64,000 nt of DNA from NCBI GenBank assembly GCA_024644865.1, contig JAHEGZ010000006.1:39324-103323 (forward strand). The letters are read 5' to 3'. The notes beneath the pieces are model-generated. The model was not told where the DNA came from, searched no databases, and saw only the letters and a program-made list of their open reading frames with translations. This DNA is from Aurantimicrobium sp. Its GTDB lineage: Bacteria; Actinomycetota; Actinomycetes; Actinomycetales; Microbacteriaceae. Both the position numbers and the translations under genes were made by a program. Of this stretch, positions 26,919 to 37,399 are shown piece by piece (the stretch's first letter is position 1; each line of letters opens with the position of its first letter).

Positions 26919-27186
26919 AGCCGAGAGAACTGTCACCGTTGGCTCGAGCGTGGGTCTCCACGCTCGCCCCGCAAGCCTGTTTGTTCAGGCCGTGGGCGCG
27001 ACTGGCCACTCTGTGACCATCACGAAGCCCTCGGGCGACAGTGCAGACGGAGCTAGCATCCTGTCGGTACTCGCGCTTGCTGTCGGACACGGAGAAGAAC
27101 TCGTTCTTGCCGTGGACGGCGACAACGCTGAGAGTGTTGCCGATGAGCTTGCAACGATGCTCACGTCTGACCTCGACGCTAGCTAA
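26911..27186 (+). CDS. ptsH: Phosphocarrier protein HPr
   Basis: 91 residues. The phosphoacceptor histidine (H17) is in VGLHARPASLFVQA. It passes phosphate from enzyme I to IIA. The start is TTG at 26911, eight bases inside the IIC gene, with GGAGGAAG upstream, which couples its translation to IIC. The regulatory-serine region reads GASILSVLAL near residue 49, similar to the Ser46 site of Gram-positive HPr, though a kinase is not seen in this window. Confidence 0.95.
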   Translation: MPKAERTVTVGSSVGLHARPASLFVQAVGATGHSVTITKPSGDSADGASILSVLALAVGHGEELVLAVDGDNAESVADELATMLTSDLDAS

Positions 27187-27206
27187 TAACTAGCACGGGC
27201 TCATGA

Positions 27207-27246
27207 GAGGCCCGGGAATCCGAAAGGGTTCCCGGGCCTCTTGCTT
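27207..27246 (+). terminator. Intrinsic terminator after the fructose PTS operon
   Basis: GAGGCCCGGGAA and TTCCCGGGCCTC form a perfect 12-bp stem with a 10-base loop, followed by TTGCTTTGCT. It lies 20 bp after the HPr stop and closes the operon. Confidence 0.85.
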
Positions 27247-27255
27247 TGCTGCCGG

Positions 27256-27310
27256 GGTGATTGCGCCTGTCGAAATCCTGGATGCCCGCCGATTTCGACA
27301 AGCTCAATCA
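27256..27310. repeat. Inverted pair of dispersed repeats, family A
   Basis: TGATTGCGCCTGTCGAAATC (27258-27277) and GATTTCGACAAGCTCAATCA (27291-27310) are inverted copies with two mismatches, separated by 13 bases, and can fold into a long hairpin. They sit between the PTS terminator and the YihY gene. Confidence 0.7.
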
Positions 27311-27331
27311 ACTCATCCATAGGATGAACAG

Positions 27332-28261
27332 GTGACGAACGTGATCGCCTGGGTTCAGCGCCTCAAGCCCTATCGGGTTTATGAGGCATACTCTCGGGCC
27401 GGCGGCAACCTCTCGGCAGCGGGCATGTCGTTTCAGGGGTTCTTCGCAATTTTCGCGGCCATCTGGATTGCGTTCGCTGCAGCAGGCATTTTTCTGAGTG
27501 ACCATCCCGAGCTCATCCAAGCGGTGATCGACTTCATCAACGGTCAGATTCCAGGCCTGATTGGCCCCCACGGGGCAATCAAACCCGAAGACCTCACCCG
27601 CGCCCACGAGTTCGGATGGTCGGGTGCACTCGCGTCGCTCGTGTTGGTTCTCACCGCCATCAACCTCTTTGAGTACACCAGAGTGGCGATGCACCACATC
27701 TTCGGAATTCCTCGAGCAGCATTCAACCCCATTCTTCTCAAGCTCATCGACCTTGGCCTGGCCCTGGCCTACGGCATCGTGGTTTTGATTACAGCCACGG
27801 CATCGGTGGTGACGGTCAACTTCACATCCTGGGCCATGGGTTCGTTGGGTCTCGACACCACGCGCACCGAGATCTCACTGCTTTTTCAAGCAATAACCCT
27901 GGTCTTTCTGCTCTTTATTGATGTGCTCCTCATGGCGGCGGCAACTCGTATTCTCAGTGGCGTCGCCGTGCCCATGCGCTTTCTCATCCCGGGTTCAATC
28001 TTTGGCGGAATCGCACTGACCATCGTGAAGCTGATTGGTGGCTTTGCCTTGAGTGAGACCGGTTCGAATCCTCTGTTTGCCTCGGCCGTGGTTTTCGTCG
28101 GAGTGTTGATTTGGCTGAACATCACCAGTCGCATTTACCTGTTTACTGCGGCGTGGATTGCAACGACGATGCGCGAAAAGGGATTCGAACTCGAAGACAG
28201 CGCGTGGATTGCAACTCGGAGGTTATTCACTGCACGGGTTCTTCGACGAAACCTAGACTGA
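27332..28261 (+). CDS. YihY/BrkB-family inner membrane protein (YhjD-like)
   Basis: 309 residues with six predicted transmembrane helices. YSRAGGNLSAAGMSFQGFFAIFA matches the start of the YihY (PF03631) family, and the central FEYTRVAMHHIFGIPR is typical of the actinobacterial YhjD branch. E. coli YhjD has been linked to lipopolysaccharide export suppression, but the actinobacterial role is unknown. It lies before xthA and trpS; in M. tuberculosis the homologous yhjD also neighbours trpS, so the placement is ancestral. Confidence 0.87.
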   Translation: MTNVIAWVQRLKPYRVYEAYSRAGGNLSAAGMSFQGFFAIFAAIWIAFAAAGIFLSDHPELIQAVIDFINGQIPGLIGPHGAIKPEDLTRAHEFGWSGALASLVLVLTAINLFEYTRVAMHHIFGIPRAAFNPILLKLIDLGLALAYGIVVLITATASVVTVNFTSWAMGSLGLDTTRTEISLLFQAITLVFLLFIDVLLMAAATRILSGVAVPMRFLIPGSIFGGIALTIVKLIGGFALSETGSNPLFASAVVFVGVLIWLNITSRIYLFTAAWIATTMREKGFELEDSAWIATRRLFTARVLRRNLD

Positions 28262-28265
28262 AGAC

Positions 28266-29105
28266 ATGTCCCTGCGAATCGCCACAGTCAACGTCAACGG
28301 AGTTCGAGCCGCCTTCCGCAAGGGCATGAGCGACTGGCTGGATGCCCGCAACGTCGACATCCTCGCATTGCAGGAGGTGCGCGCCTCGACCGAGGATCTC
28401 GAATCTTTGCTGGGTCCGGAGTGGAACATCTTGCACGACGCCGCCAGCGCAAAGGGTCGCGCCGGTGTTGCCCTGGTCAGTCGCGCCAAGGCAGAGATTC
28501 ATCGAGTGGCCATCGGTGCCGATGACTTCGACTCAGCTGGCCGTTGGCTCGAGGCCGACTACAAGATTGGCGACAAGATTCTGACCGTGGTGAGCACCTA
28601 CGTGCACTCGGGCGAGGTCGACACCCCCAAGCAGATCGAAAAGTACAAGTTTCTTGACGGCATGGCGGCCAGAATGCCCGAGATTGCGCGGCACACCGGC
28701 TACGCCTTGGTCGTCGGCGACCTCAACGTCGGCCACCGCGAGCTCGACATCAAGAACTGGAAAGGCAACGTCAAGAACGCGGGCTTCTTGCCGCAAGAGC
28801 GCGCCTACTTCGATCGCTTCATGGGTGAGGCGGGTCAGACTATCGACCTGGCCGACGGCACGACGAGCACCGGCTTAGGTTGGGTCGACGTGGGTCGCGT
28901 TGCTGCCGGTGAAGTGGCCGGCCCGTACACCTGGTGGTCGTTCCGCGGACAGGCCTTTGACACGGATGCCGGCTGGCGCATCGACTACCACTTGGCTACC
29001 CCGGCTCTGGCCGCACTGGCCTCGGGATACACGGTCGATCGCGCCGACTCATACGACACTCGCTGGAGCGACCACGCGCCGGTGGTCGTCGACTACGCGC
29101 TCTAA
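28266..29105 (+). CDS. xthA: Exodeoxyribonuclease III (AP endonuclease)
   Basis: 279 residues of the endonuclease/exonuclease/phosphatase fold. LRIATVNVNGVRAAFRKG, LALQEVRAS with the metal-binding glutamate, VVGDLNVGHRELDIKNW and the final SDHAPVVVDYAL with the catalytic histidine are all present. It cuts DNA at abasic sites and trims 3' ends in base-excision repair. It starts 4 bp after the YihY gene and is followed after 9 bp by trpS. Confidence 0.94.
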   Translation: MSLRIATVNVNGVRAAFRKGMSDWLDARNVDILALQEVRASTEDLESLLGPEWNILHDAASAKGRAGVALVSRAKAEIHRVAIGADDFDSAGRWLEADYKIGDKILTVVSTYVHSGEVDTPKQIEKYKFLDGMAARMPEIARHTGYALVVGDLNVGHRELDIKNWKGNVKNAGFLPQERAYFDRFMGEAGQTIDLADGTTSTGLGWVDVGRVAAGEVAGPYTWWSFRGQAFDTDAGWRIDYHLATPALAALASGYTVDRADSYDTRWSDHAPVVVDYAL

Positions 29106-29111
29106 ACTTGA

Positions 29112-30845
<1,734 letters not shown>

Positions 30846-30940
30846 TATCGCCGACCGGCACACAACCGATTCTTTACGAATTCATACCGGCTCAAGTGGT
30901 GAGGGAATAAAACCCGGCGTAGACTGCTTTATGTAAGAGC

Positions 30941-31080
30941 AACGCGCTCCGGGGTCAGTGTAAATCTGAACCGGCGGTTATAGTCCGCGACCCTAGCGGC
31001 CCTCGCAAGAGAGCCAACAGGTTGAGCTGGTGGAATTCCAGCACCGACGGTTAAAGTCCGGATGAGAGGTAGCGCGGGTT
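30941..31080 (+). ncRNA. FMN riboswitch (RFN element)
   Basis: The conserved blocks are all present in order: GGGGTCAGTG, AACCGGCGGTTATAGTCCGC, GCTGGTGGAATTCCAGCACC, and GACGGTTAAAGTCCGGATGA. The closing P1 stem pairs CGCGCT (30943-30948) with AGCGCG (31071-31076). It senses FMN and represses the rib genes that start at 31187. The 106 bases after it hold a CTGGTT/AACCAG helix that may be part of the expression platform; I could not identify a clear poly-U terminator, so control may be at translation. The upstream gap (30846-30940) should contain the promoter. Confidence 0.95.
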
Positions 31081-31186
31081 ACTGGTTAACGCCAGAAACC
31101 AGCAGAGTTGTCGTTTCGATTTTTCGCAAACGCGTTCTCTGTTTCCCCGGAGTTGTTGACACAACAATCGGGTAGAGCAGGCAGAG

Positions 31187-32218
31187 ATGAACGACAACAT
31201 GGCCGCGGTTTATGAAACCGTCATGCGTCGCGCCATCGACCTCTCGAGCAAGGGCCCCGCGCGCGGGCTGAACCCGCAGGTGGGAGCAATCGCACTCGAC
31301 TCGGTCGGCAACATCATTGCCGAAGGCTGGCACATGGGCAGCGGCACGCCGCACGCCGAGGTGGATGCCCTCTCCAAACTTTCTGCCGATGAAATCCGTG
31401 GCGCCACCATGGTCGTCACCCTCGAACCTTGCAACCACACAGGTCGCACCGGCCCCTGCGTCGACGCCCTCATCAGCGCGCAGGTCGCACGAGTCGTGTA
31501 CGCCGTCACCGACCCGGGTCACGCATCCTCCGGTGGAGCTGAACGCTTGCGCGCGGCGGGAATCGAAGTCATCGGTGGCGTGCTTGCTGACGAGGTCGAG
31601 GCTCACCAACACGACTGGCTCATGGCTGCGCGTCTCGGCCGACCCCAGGTCACGGTCAAGTGGGGCGCAAGCCTCGACGGCCGTGCCGCCGCCGACGACG
31701 GAACCAGCCAGTGGATCACCAGTGACGCCGCCCGCGAACTTGTTCACCGACAGCGCGCGGCCGCCGACGCCATCATCGTGGGCACCGGCACGGTTTTGGC
31801 CGATAACCCGACTCTGACGGCACGCACCATCGGTGGCGACCTGCATGAAACTCAGCCGGTGCCGGTTGTCATCGGCGAGCGCCCCATCCCGGGTGATTCA
31901 CTGATCTACCAGCATCCGCACGAGCCAATCGTGCCGGGCACGCGAGATATTGAGGCCGTTCTTGGCGAGCTCCATGGTCGCGGCCTGCGCTCGGTTTACA
32001 TTGAGGGCGGCCCCACCCTGGCCAGCGCCTTCATCGAGGCCGGAGTTGTCGACCGCTACTACGTTTTCGTCGCACCGACCCTGTTGGGCGGTTCGCGCCT
32101 GGCCCTGACCGATATCGGTGTGGGCAGCCTGGCCGAGCGCATCGACCTCGACTTTGTGCGCATTGAACAGCTCGGACCTGACCTGTTCATTGAAGCCGTA
32201 CCCCGAAAGGAGGCCTGA
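31187..32218 (+). CDS. ribD: Bifunctional riboflavin biosynthesis deaminase/reductase
   Basis: 343 residues. The N-terminal cytidine-deaminase-type domain has the zinc site HAEVDAL (H56, E58) and EPCNHTGRTGPC; the C-terminal reductase domain begins with TVKWGASLDGRAAADDG and contains IEGGPTLASAFIEAG. It performs steps two and three of riboflavin synthesis. First gene after the FMN riboswitch; an ATG at 31199 is an alternative start. Its stop overlaps the ribE ATG by one base. Confidence 0.95.
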   Translation: MNDNMAAVYETVMRRAIDLSSKGPARGLNPQVGAIALDSVGNIIAEGWHMGSGTPHAEVDALSKLSADEIRGATMVVTLEPCNHTGRTGPCVDALISAQVARVVYAVTDPGHASSGGAERLRAAGIEVIGGVLADEVEAHQHDWLMAARLGRPQVTVKWGASLDGRAAADDGTSQWITSDAARELVHRQRAAADAIIVGTGTVLADNPTLTARTIGGDLHETQPVPVVIGERPIPGDSLIYQHPHEPIVPGTRDIEAVLGELHGRGLRSVYIEGGPTLASAFIEAGVVDRYYVFVAPTLLGGSRLALTDIGVGSLAERIDLDFVRIEQLGPDLFIEAVPRKEA

Positions 32219-32841
32219 TGTTTACCGGTCTCGTTGAAGAAGTAGGCGAAATTACCGCCATCGTTCCCACTGATAATTCGGTGCGTGTCACCGTCCGCGG
32301 CCCGAAGGTCGTCGCCGACGCCGGTCACGGTGACTCCATCTGTGTCAGCGGGGTCTGCCTCACTGTGGTTGAAAAGACCGCCGATTCGTTCAGCGCGGAT
32401 GTCATGGGCCAAACGCTGGCCATGAGCACGCTGGATGCAGCAACCGAGGGCACGAAAGTCAACCTGGAGCGCGCCGCAGAGCTGGGCAGCCGCCTCGGCG
32501 GTCACATCGTGCAGGGTCACGTCGACGGCACCGCCGAGGTGCTCGAGGTACGCCCAAGTGGCGACTGGACGGTCATCCGTTTCGGTCTTTCTCGCGAACT
32601 TGCCCCCCTGCTCGTCGACAAAGGGTCGATAACCGTCGACGGCACATCGCTCACGGTCAGCGCCGTGAGCCCCGTGACCGATAGCCAGCAATGGTTTGAA
32701 GTCTCACTGATTCCCGAAACTCTCGTTGCCACCACCCTGGGGCAACGAGCCATCGGCGACCGCGTCAATATCGAAACGGATATCGTCGCCCGCCACGTCG
32801 AGCGAATGCTCGCGTTCCACACGGAAGGAGGCCGTTCATGA
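32218..32841 (+). CDS. ribE: Riboflavin synthase alpha chain
   Basis: 207 residues made of two homologous lumazine-binding barrels (MFTGLVEEVGEI at the N-terminus, GHIVQGHVDGTAEV opening the second). It dismutates 6,7-dimethyl-8-ribityllumazine to riboflavin. ATG overlaps the ribD stop by one base, with AAAGGAGG directly upstream; its own end overlaps ribBA by four bases. Confidence 0.95.
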   Translation: MFTGLVEEVGEITAIVPTDNSVRVTVRGPKVVADAGHGDSICVSGVCLTVVEKTADSFSADVMGQTLAMSTLDAATEGTKVNLERAAELGSRLGGHIVQGHVDGTAEVLEVRPSGDWTVIRFGLSRELAPLLVDKGSITVDGTSLTVSAVSPVTDSQQWFEVSLIPETLVATTLGQRAIGDRVNIETDIVARHVERMLAFHTEGGRS

Positions 32842-34118
32842 GCCTCACCCCCATGCCCGAAGTAATCCAAGCCATTCGCGCCGGTCGCGTTGTGCTCGTT
32901 GCCGACGATGAAGGTCGCGAAAACGAGGGTGACGCCATCCTCTCGGCCGAACTCGCCACAAAAGAGAGCGTCGCGTGGATCGTGCGCAACTCGTCCGGAC
33001 TGTTGTGCGCCCCGATGTCGCGCGATTTTGCTGACCGGCTGAACCTGCCGATCATGGTCGAGCGCAACCAAGACACCCGCAACACCGCGTACACAATCAC
33101 CGTGGATGCGGCCACCGGCGTGACCACCGGCATCAGCGCCTCAGACCGCGCCCGCACCCTGCACGTGCTGGCTGATCCCAACGCAGGCTCACATGACCTC
33201 ATTCGCCCGGGGCACATCCTGCCTCTGCGCGCTGTTGACGGTGGAGTTATGGAGCGCGACGGCCACACCGAGGCCGCCGTTGATCTGATGCGCCTGGCTG
33301 GCCTGCAGCCGGTTGCCGTCATCGCCGAGATTGTTGCCGAAGACGGTGACATGATGCGCATGCCGGGCCTTATCGAGCTCGGTGAGCGCGACGACGTTCC
33401 GGTGACCACCATCAAGGCTCTGCAGGAATACCTCACGGCCAATCCCCTGCCCGAACGCACCGAGGCTGAACTCGACGCCAACCGAATCGCATTCGAGGTG
33501 GAGACCACCGTTCCTACCGAGTTCGGTTCGCTCAAGATGCGTGGTTACCGTGACCGGGCAACCGGCACCGATCACGTGGCAATCATTTCAGGTGACCTCG
33601 GTCACGAGAATGTGTTGGTTCGAGTCCACTCCGAGTGCCTCACTGGCGAAGCTCTGGGTTCGCTCAAGTGCGAGTGCGGCCCACAGCTCGACGAGGCCCT
33701 GCGCACCATCGTGCGCGAGGGTGGAATCGTGCTCTACATGCGCGGACACGAAGGTCGCGGCATCGGGCTGGTCAACAAGTTCAAGGCATACAAGCTGCAA
33801 GAGGCAGGCCTCGACACGCTCGATGCAAACCTCGCGCTCGGCTTCCCCGCCGATGCTCGTGACTACGTTGCGGCAGCTCGCATGCTCGATGACCTGGGCG
33901 TTAAGACCGTTCGTCTTTTGAGCAATAACCCCGAAAAAGCTCGTCAGCTCGAGAAGTACGGCATCCCGGTTACCGGGCTCGAGCCGTTGCTCGTTGGTGT
34001 TGGAGAGTTCAACACCGGGTATCTCGATGCCAAGCGTGACCGCATGGGTCACAAGATTCCGGGCAGCATTCCCGTGCTCGAAGCCGTCAACACCCTCAAG
34101 AAAGTGAGCAACGCATGA
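32838..34118 (+). CDS. ribBA: Bifunctional DHBP synthase / GTP cyclohydrolase II
   Basis: 426 residues. The first half (residues 1-205) is 3,4-dihydroxy-2-butanone-4-phosphate synthase with VADDEGRENEGD and GHTEAAVDLMRLAG. The second half is GTP cyclohydrolase II, with zinc-binding cysteines in SECLTGEALGSLKCECG and the MRGHEGRGIGL motif. It supplies both precursors of riboflavin. Overlaps ribE and ribH by four bases each. Confidence 0.96.
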   Translation: MSLTPMPEVIQAIRAGRVVLVADDEGRENEGDAILSAELATKESVAWIVRNSSGLLCAPMSRDFADRLNLPIMVERNQDTRNTAYTITVDAATGVTTGISASDRARTLHVLADPNAGSHDLIRPGHILPLRAVDGGVMERDGHTEAAVDLMRLAGLQPVAVIAEIVAEDGDMMRMPGLIELGERDDVPVTTIKALQEYLTANPLPERTEAELDANRIAFEVETTVPTEFGSLKMRGYRDRATGTDHVAIISGDLGHENVLVRVHSECLTGEALGSLKCECGPQLDEALRTIVREGGIVLYMRGHEGRGIGLVNKFKAYKLQEAGLDTLDANLALGFPADARDYVAAARMLDDLGVKTVRLLSNNPEKARQLEKYGIPVTGLEPLLVGVGEFNTGYLDAKRDRMGHKIPGSIPVLEAVNTLKKVSNA

Positions 34119-34594
34119 GCGGACACGGCTCACCCACCGCCCACATCTCGGTCGACGCATCCGGGCTCAACATCGTTGTCGTTGCCGGTCAGTGGCACGA
34201 AGTGATTTCCGAAGCCATGGTCGCCAGCGCTGTTCGCACCCTTGAAGCTGCCGGCGCCACTTACTCGGTCGTTCGAGTCGCGGGGTCGTTCGAACTCCCC
34301 GTTGTCAGCAAGGCAGTGCTCGAAAATGGTGCAGACGCCGTGGTTGCCCTCGGCGTCATCATTCGCGGTGGCACACCGCACTTTGAATTCGTCTCGGATG
34401 CCGCGACTCAGGGTCTGCTGCGCGTCGCCCTCGACACGGGCAAGCCGGTGGGCTTTGGCGTTCTCACCCTCGATGACGAACAGCAGGGTCTCGACCGTGC
34501 TGGCCTGCCTGGCTCAAAAGAAGACAAAGGCGAAGAGGCAGCCGTCGCTGCCATTCAGGCCGCTCTCACCATTCGCGAAATCAAGAAGGCGTAG
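34115..34594 (+). CDS. ribH: 6,7-dimethyl-8-ribityllumazine synthase
   Basis: 159 residues. VAGQWHEVISEAMVASAVRTL, RVAGSFELPVVSKAV, LGVIIRGGTPHFEFV and GVLTLDDEQQ are the family motifs, with the catalytic histidine in TPHFE. It condenses the two precursors into lumazine and assembles as a hollow capsid or pentamer. Fourth gene of the rib operon. Confidence 0.95.
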   Translation: MSGHGSPTAHISVDASGLNIVVVAGQWHEVISEAMVASAVRTLEAAGATYSVVRVAGSFELPVVSKAVLENGADAVVALGVIIRGGTPHFEFVSDAATQGLLRVALDTGKPVGFGVLTLDDEQQGLDRAGLPGSKEDKGEEAAVAAIQAALTIREIKKA

Positions 34595-34603
34595 GCTCAA
34601 ATT

Positions 34604-34975
34604 ATGCAAATTCTCGCGACGATTCTGATCATCCTGCACCTCGTCGGAATGGCCTACCTCTTCGGTGCCTTCCTGGTGAACCTCAAGCCAATCATCAAGG
34701 GCGAGGGCATCATCGTACGCGGTTACCTCGACGGCGCTCTTCTCCAGCTCATTACGGGCATCGCCTTGGTCGGCATCTATTCTTCCGGCGCAATCCCCGA
34801 TGAGAACGTCAACAATGCGGTCATTGGCATCAAGCTGCTCATCGCTCTCGCGGTATGGGTCATCGCCTTTGTTCTACGAAACAAGAAGCCCGCCCCCTCG
34901 GTCGCGCTGTGGGCCATCGGTGGCCTCACACTCGTGAACATCGTTCTGGGTGTGACTTCTGCGATGGTCAACTAG
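34604..34975 (+). CDS. Small four-helix membrane protein of the rib operon
   Basis: 123 residues, four predicted transmembrane helices, no signal peptide. I do not recognise a named family. The first helix has HLVGMAYLFGAFLVN and the protein has few charged residues. It begins 9 bp after ribH and ends 3 bp before the ABC exporter gene, so it is probably co-transcribed with the rib genes and possibly under FMN control. A role in flavin transport or as an exporter partner is only a suggestion from position. Confidence 0.7.
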   Translation: MQILATILIILHLVGMAYLFGAFLVNLKPIIKGEGIIVRGYLDGALLQLITGIALVGIYSSGAIPDENVNNAVIGIKLLIALAVWVIAFVLRNKKPAPSVALWAIGGLTLVNIVLGVTSAMVN

Positions 34976-34978
34976 CCC

Positions 34979-36907
34979 GTGAGCATGGGAATGGGCCGCG
35001 GTCGCGGCTCCCGCGGTTCGGCGACCGAAAAGGGTGGCAAGAAGGCAACCTTCGGGCAGCTCATGCCCTATCTTCTCGAGCACAAAAAGGTACTGTCATT
35101 CGTCATCGTCCTGAGTGTGATGGGGGCGGCCGCCTCGCTCGCTCAACCCCTCCTCGTCAGCCAGGTCATCTCCCGAGTTGGTGCTGAGAAAGACCTCGGC
35201 ATCATTCTCTACGTGCTCATCGGGCTGGTCGTCGCCTCGGCACTCATCTCGGGATTTCAGCACTACCTTCTGCAACGCACCGGCGAGGGCGTTGTTCTCT
35301 CGTCGCGTCGCCAGTTGGTGCGACGGATGCTCAACCTGCCGATCTCGGAATTCGACACCCGTCGTACCGGCGACCTGGTCTCTCGTGTGGGCTCCGACAC
35401 CACCCTGCTGCGCGCCGTCCTGACCCAGGGCTTGGTCGAAGCCATCGGTGGTTCGCTGACCTTCGTCGGAGCCATCATTGCGATGGCAATCATCGACCCG
35501 GTTCTGCTCGGACTCACGGTATTCGTTGTTTTCGTTGCCGTTACGGTCGTGACGATCCTGTCTCGCCGCATTCGGGTGGCCAGCCGCAAGGCGCAGGCGA
35601 AGGTGGGCGAGCTGGCGGCTTCGGTCGAGCGGGCTATTAGCTCGGTACGCACGGTTCGTGCATCCAACGCCACCGAACGTGAGATTGCCACCGTCGAAGA
35701 CGAGGCCAAAGGCGCCTGGCGCATGGGTGTCAAAGTCGCCAAGATTTCAGCCTTGGTTGTGCCCGTTGCCGGCATCGCCATGCAGGTCGCTTTCTTGACC
35801 GTCTTGGGCGTTGGCGGATTCCGTGTGGCCTCGGGTGCAATTACCGTCGCGTCACTTGTGTCATTCATTCTGTTTTTGTTCATGATGATCATGCCGCTGG
35901 GTCAGGCGTTTGGTGCCATCACTTCGGTGAACTCAGCGCTTGGCGCACTCGGCCGCATTCAAGAAATCATCGCGTTGCCGAGCGAGGGTGAGAACGACCG
36001 CGAGGTCATGCCGCTAGCCGGTGCGGGCGACATGGCCAAGAAGGCCCTGCACGACTCTGACATCGCCCTGGAGTTCGACGACGTCGTGTTCTCATACCCG
36101 CTGGCCAAGAAGCCGGTCGAAGACGACGAGTCGACCAAAGACCCGAAGGACCCCAGTCGCCGGTCTGTCGCCGGTCGAGTAGTCGATGAAATCGACGTAT
36201 CGAGACCAGAAGATACCGAACCCGCGCCCATCATCCTGAACGGTGTCTCGTTCGCCATCAAGCACGGTCAGCGCACTGCCTTGGTTGGCCCGAGCGGTTC
36301 TGGCAAATCAACCATGCTCAACCTCATCGAACGCTTCTACGACCCGGCATCGGGTGTGATTCGTCTCGGCGGAGTTGACCTGCGGGCACTCGATCGCCAA
36401 GACCTTCGCCACCAAATTGGCTATGTCGAACAGGACGCCCCGGTGCTCGCCGGCACCCTGCGTGACAACCTGCTGTTGAGCGCCCCCAACGCCACCGACG
36501 CCGACTGCATCGAGGTGCTGCACCACGTGAACCTCGGCGGTGTTCTCGACCGAAACCCGCTCGGCCTGGATGCGCCGGTGGGCGAAGACGGCATCATGCT
36601 CTCCGGCGGTGAGCGTCAACGCCTCGCCATCGCGCGTGCGCTGCTGGCCGCTCCCCCGATCTTGCTGCTGGATGAGTCCACCTCCAGCCTCGACGGCGCC
36701 AACGAGCAGCTCATGCGCGAGGCCATCGACAAGGTGGCCGTTGACCGCACGCTGTTGATCATCGCGCACCGGCTCTCAACAGTTGTCGACTGTGACCAAA
36801 TCGTGGTGCTCGACGGGGGTCAAATCATCGGCTCCGGAACGCACTCGGAGCTCGTCAAGAGCACGCCGCTCTACCGAGACCTCGCCAAGCACCAGCTCTT
36901 GGTCTAA
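34979..36907 (+). CDS. ABC exporter, fused permease and ATPase
   Basis: 642 residues. Six transmembrane helices of the type-1 exporter fold (residues 30-320), then an NBD with Walker A LVGPSGSGKSTMLNLIERFY, signature MLSGGERQRLAIARALL and Walker B ILLLDESTSSLD. Homodimer or heterodimer export of lipid, drug or peptide. The permease-NBD junction is long (residues about 345-420), and residues 399-410 are encoded by a family B hairpin repeat, an in-frame insertion in an acidic linker. GTG at 34979 or ATG at 34985 as start. It ends at a family A repeat. Confidence 0.9.
   Translation: MSMGMGRGRGSRGSATEKGGKKATFGQLMPYLLEHKKVLSFVIVLSVMGAAASLAQPLLVSQVISRVGAEKDLGIILYVLIGLVVASALISGFQHYLLQRTGEGVVLSSRRQLVRRMLNLPISEFDTRRTGDLVSRVGSDTTLLRAVLTQGLVEAIGGSLTFVGAIIAMAIIDPVLLGLTVFVVFVAVTVVTILSRRIRVASRKAQAKVGELAASVERAISSVRTVRASNATEREIATVEDEAKGAWRMGVKVAKISALVVPVAGIAMQVAFLTVLGVGGFRVASGAITVASLVSFILFLFMMIMPLGQAFGAITSVNSALGALGRIQEIIALPSEGENDREVMPLAGAGDMAKKALHDSDIALEFDDVVFSYPLAKKPVEDDESTKDPKDPSRRSVAGRVVDEIDVSRPEDTEPAPIILNGVSFAIKHGQRTALVGPSGSGKSTMLNLIERFYDPASGVIRLGGVDLRALDRQDLRHQIGYVEQDAPVLAGTLRDNLLLSAPNATDADCIEVLHHVNLGGVLDRNPLGLDAPVGEDGIMLSGGERQRLAIARALLAAPPILLLDESTSSLDGANEQLMREAIDKVAVDRTLLIIAHRLSTVVDCDQIVVLDGGQIIGSGTHSELVKSTPLYRDLAKHQLLV
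36173..36207 (+). repeat. Dispersed hairpin repeat, family B, inside the ABC exporter gene
   Basis: GGTC-GAGTA-GTCGAT-GAA-ATCGAC-GTATCGA-GACC. The GTCGAT/ATCGAC stem and the GGTC/GACC ends pair. In frame, it encodes GRVVDEIDVSRP in the linker between the membrane and ATPase domains. Confidence 0.75.
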
Positions 36908-36919
36908 TAGTTCGCCAGA

Positions 36920-36944
36920 GGTGATTGAGCTTGTCGAAATCACT
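36920..36944 (-). repeat. Dispersed repeat, family A, between convergent genes
   Basis: GGTGATT and AATCACT frame GAGCTTGTCG. On the minus strand the core reads CGACAAGCTC, as in the copy at 27291. It lies between the ends of the ABC exporter and the thioesterase and may act as a bidirectional terminator. Confidence 0.65.
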
Positions 36945-36946
36945 CC

Positions 36947-37381
36947 CTAATAGTGGGCAAGGTCGAACCGGTCGCGAGACCGGGTGACGTCGGTGTAACC
37001 GTGAGGCTCCGGGCGGCCATCCTCGCCCAGGTTCACGAAGACGATTTTGTCGACCGTGAGAATGTTCGTGCGCGTCACCATGTTGCGCACCTCGCAGCGC
37101 ATGGTGAGGGATGTGCGGCCCCAGTGCGTCGCAATCAGACCCATCTCGATGATGTCGCCCTGCCTGGCTGAAGCCACAAAGTTGATCTCAGACATCAGCT
37201 TCGTTACGACGCGACGATTGCCCATCTGCACGATCGCATAAATGGTTGCCTCTTCGTCAATCCACTTCAGCAGGCTGCCACCGAAGAGGGTGCCATTGGC
37301 ATTCAGGTCTTCGGGGCGCACCCACTTGCGAGTCTTGAATTGAATTTCAGGTGTGGATTGACTAGTCACTCCACTATTCAA
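36947..37381 (-). CDS. Acyl-CoA thioesterase, hotdog fold (YciA-like)
   Basis: 144 residues. RPEDLNANGTLFGGSLLKWID is the YciA/Acot signature with the catalytic asparagine-aspartate region, and RQGDIIEMGLIATHWGRTSL the second strand set. It hydrolyses acyl-CoA to free acid and CoA. Start is TTG at 37381, or the GTG at 37369; neither has a strong ribosome binding site. It lies downstream of the aldehyde dehydrogenase operon on the same strand, 18 bp away, and may recycle CoA in that pathway. Confidence 0.84.
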   Translation of the reverse strand: MNSGVTSQSTPEIQFKTRKWVRPEDLNANGTLFGGSLLKWIDEEATIYAIVQMGNRRVVTKLMSEINFVASARQGDIIEMGLIATHWGRTSLTMRCEVRNMVTRTNILTVDKIVFVNLGEDGRPEPHGYTDVTRSRDRFDLAHY

Positions 37382-37399
37382 CCATCTCGACGAAGGCCC

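Noticed and set aside
25689..26936. 415-residue open frame on the minus strand
   Set aside because: It is the mirror of the IIC gene, with a low-complexity D/E/T/H-rich translation and no family likeness.
31140..31186. TTGACA at about 31156 as a second promoter for ribD
   Set aside because: No -10 element follows at the right distance, and the FMN riboswitch upstream makes a promoter here unnecessary.
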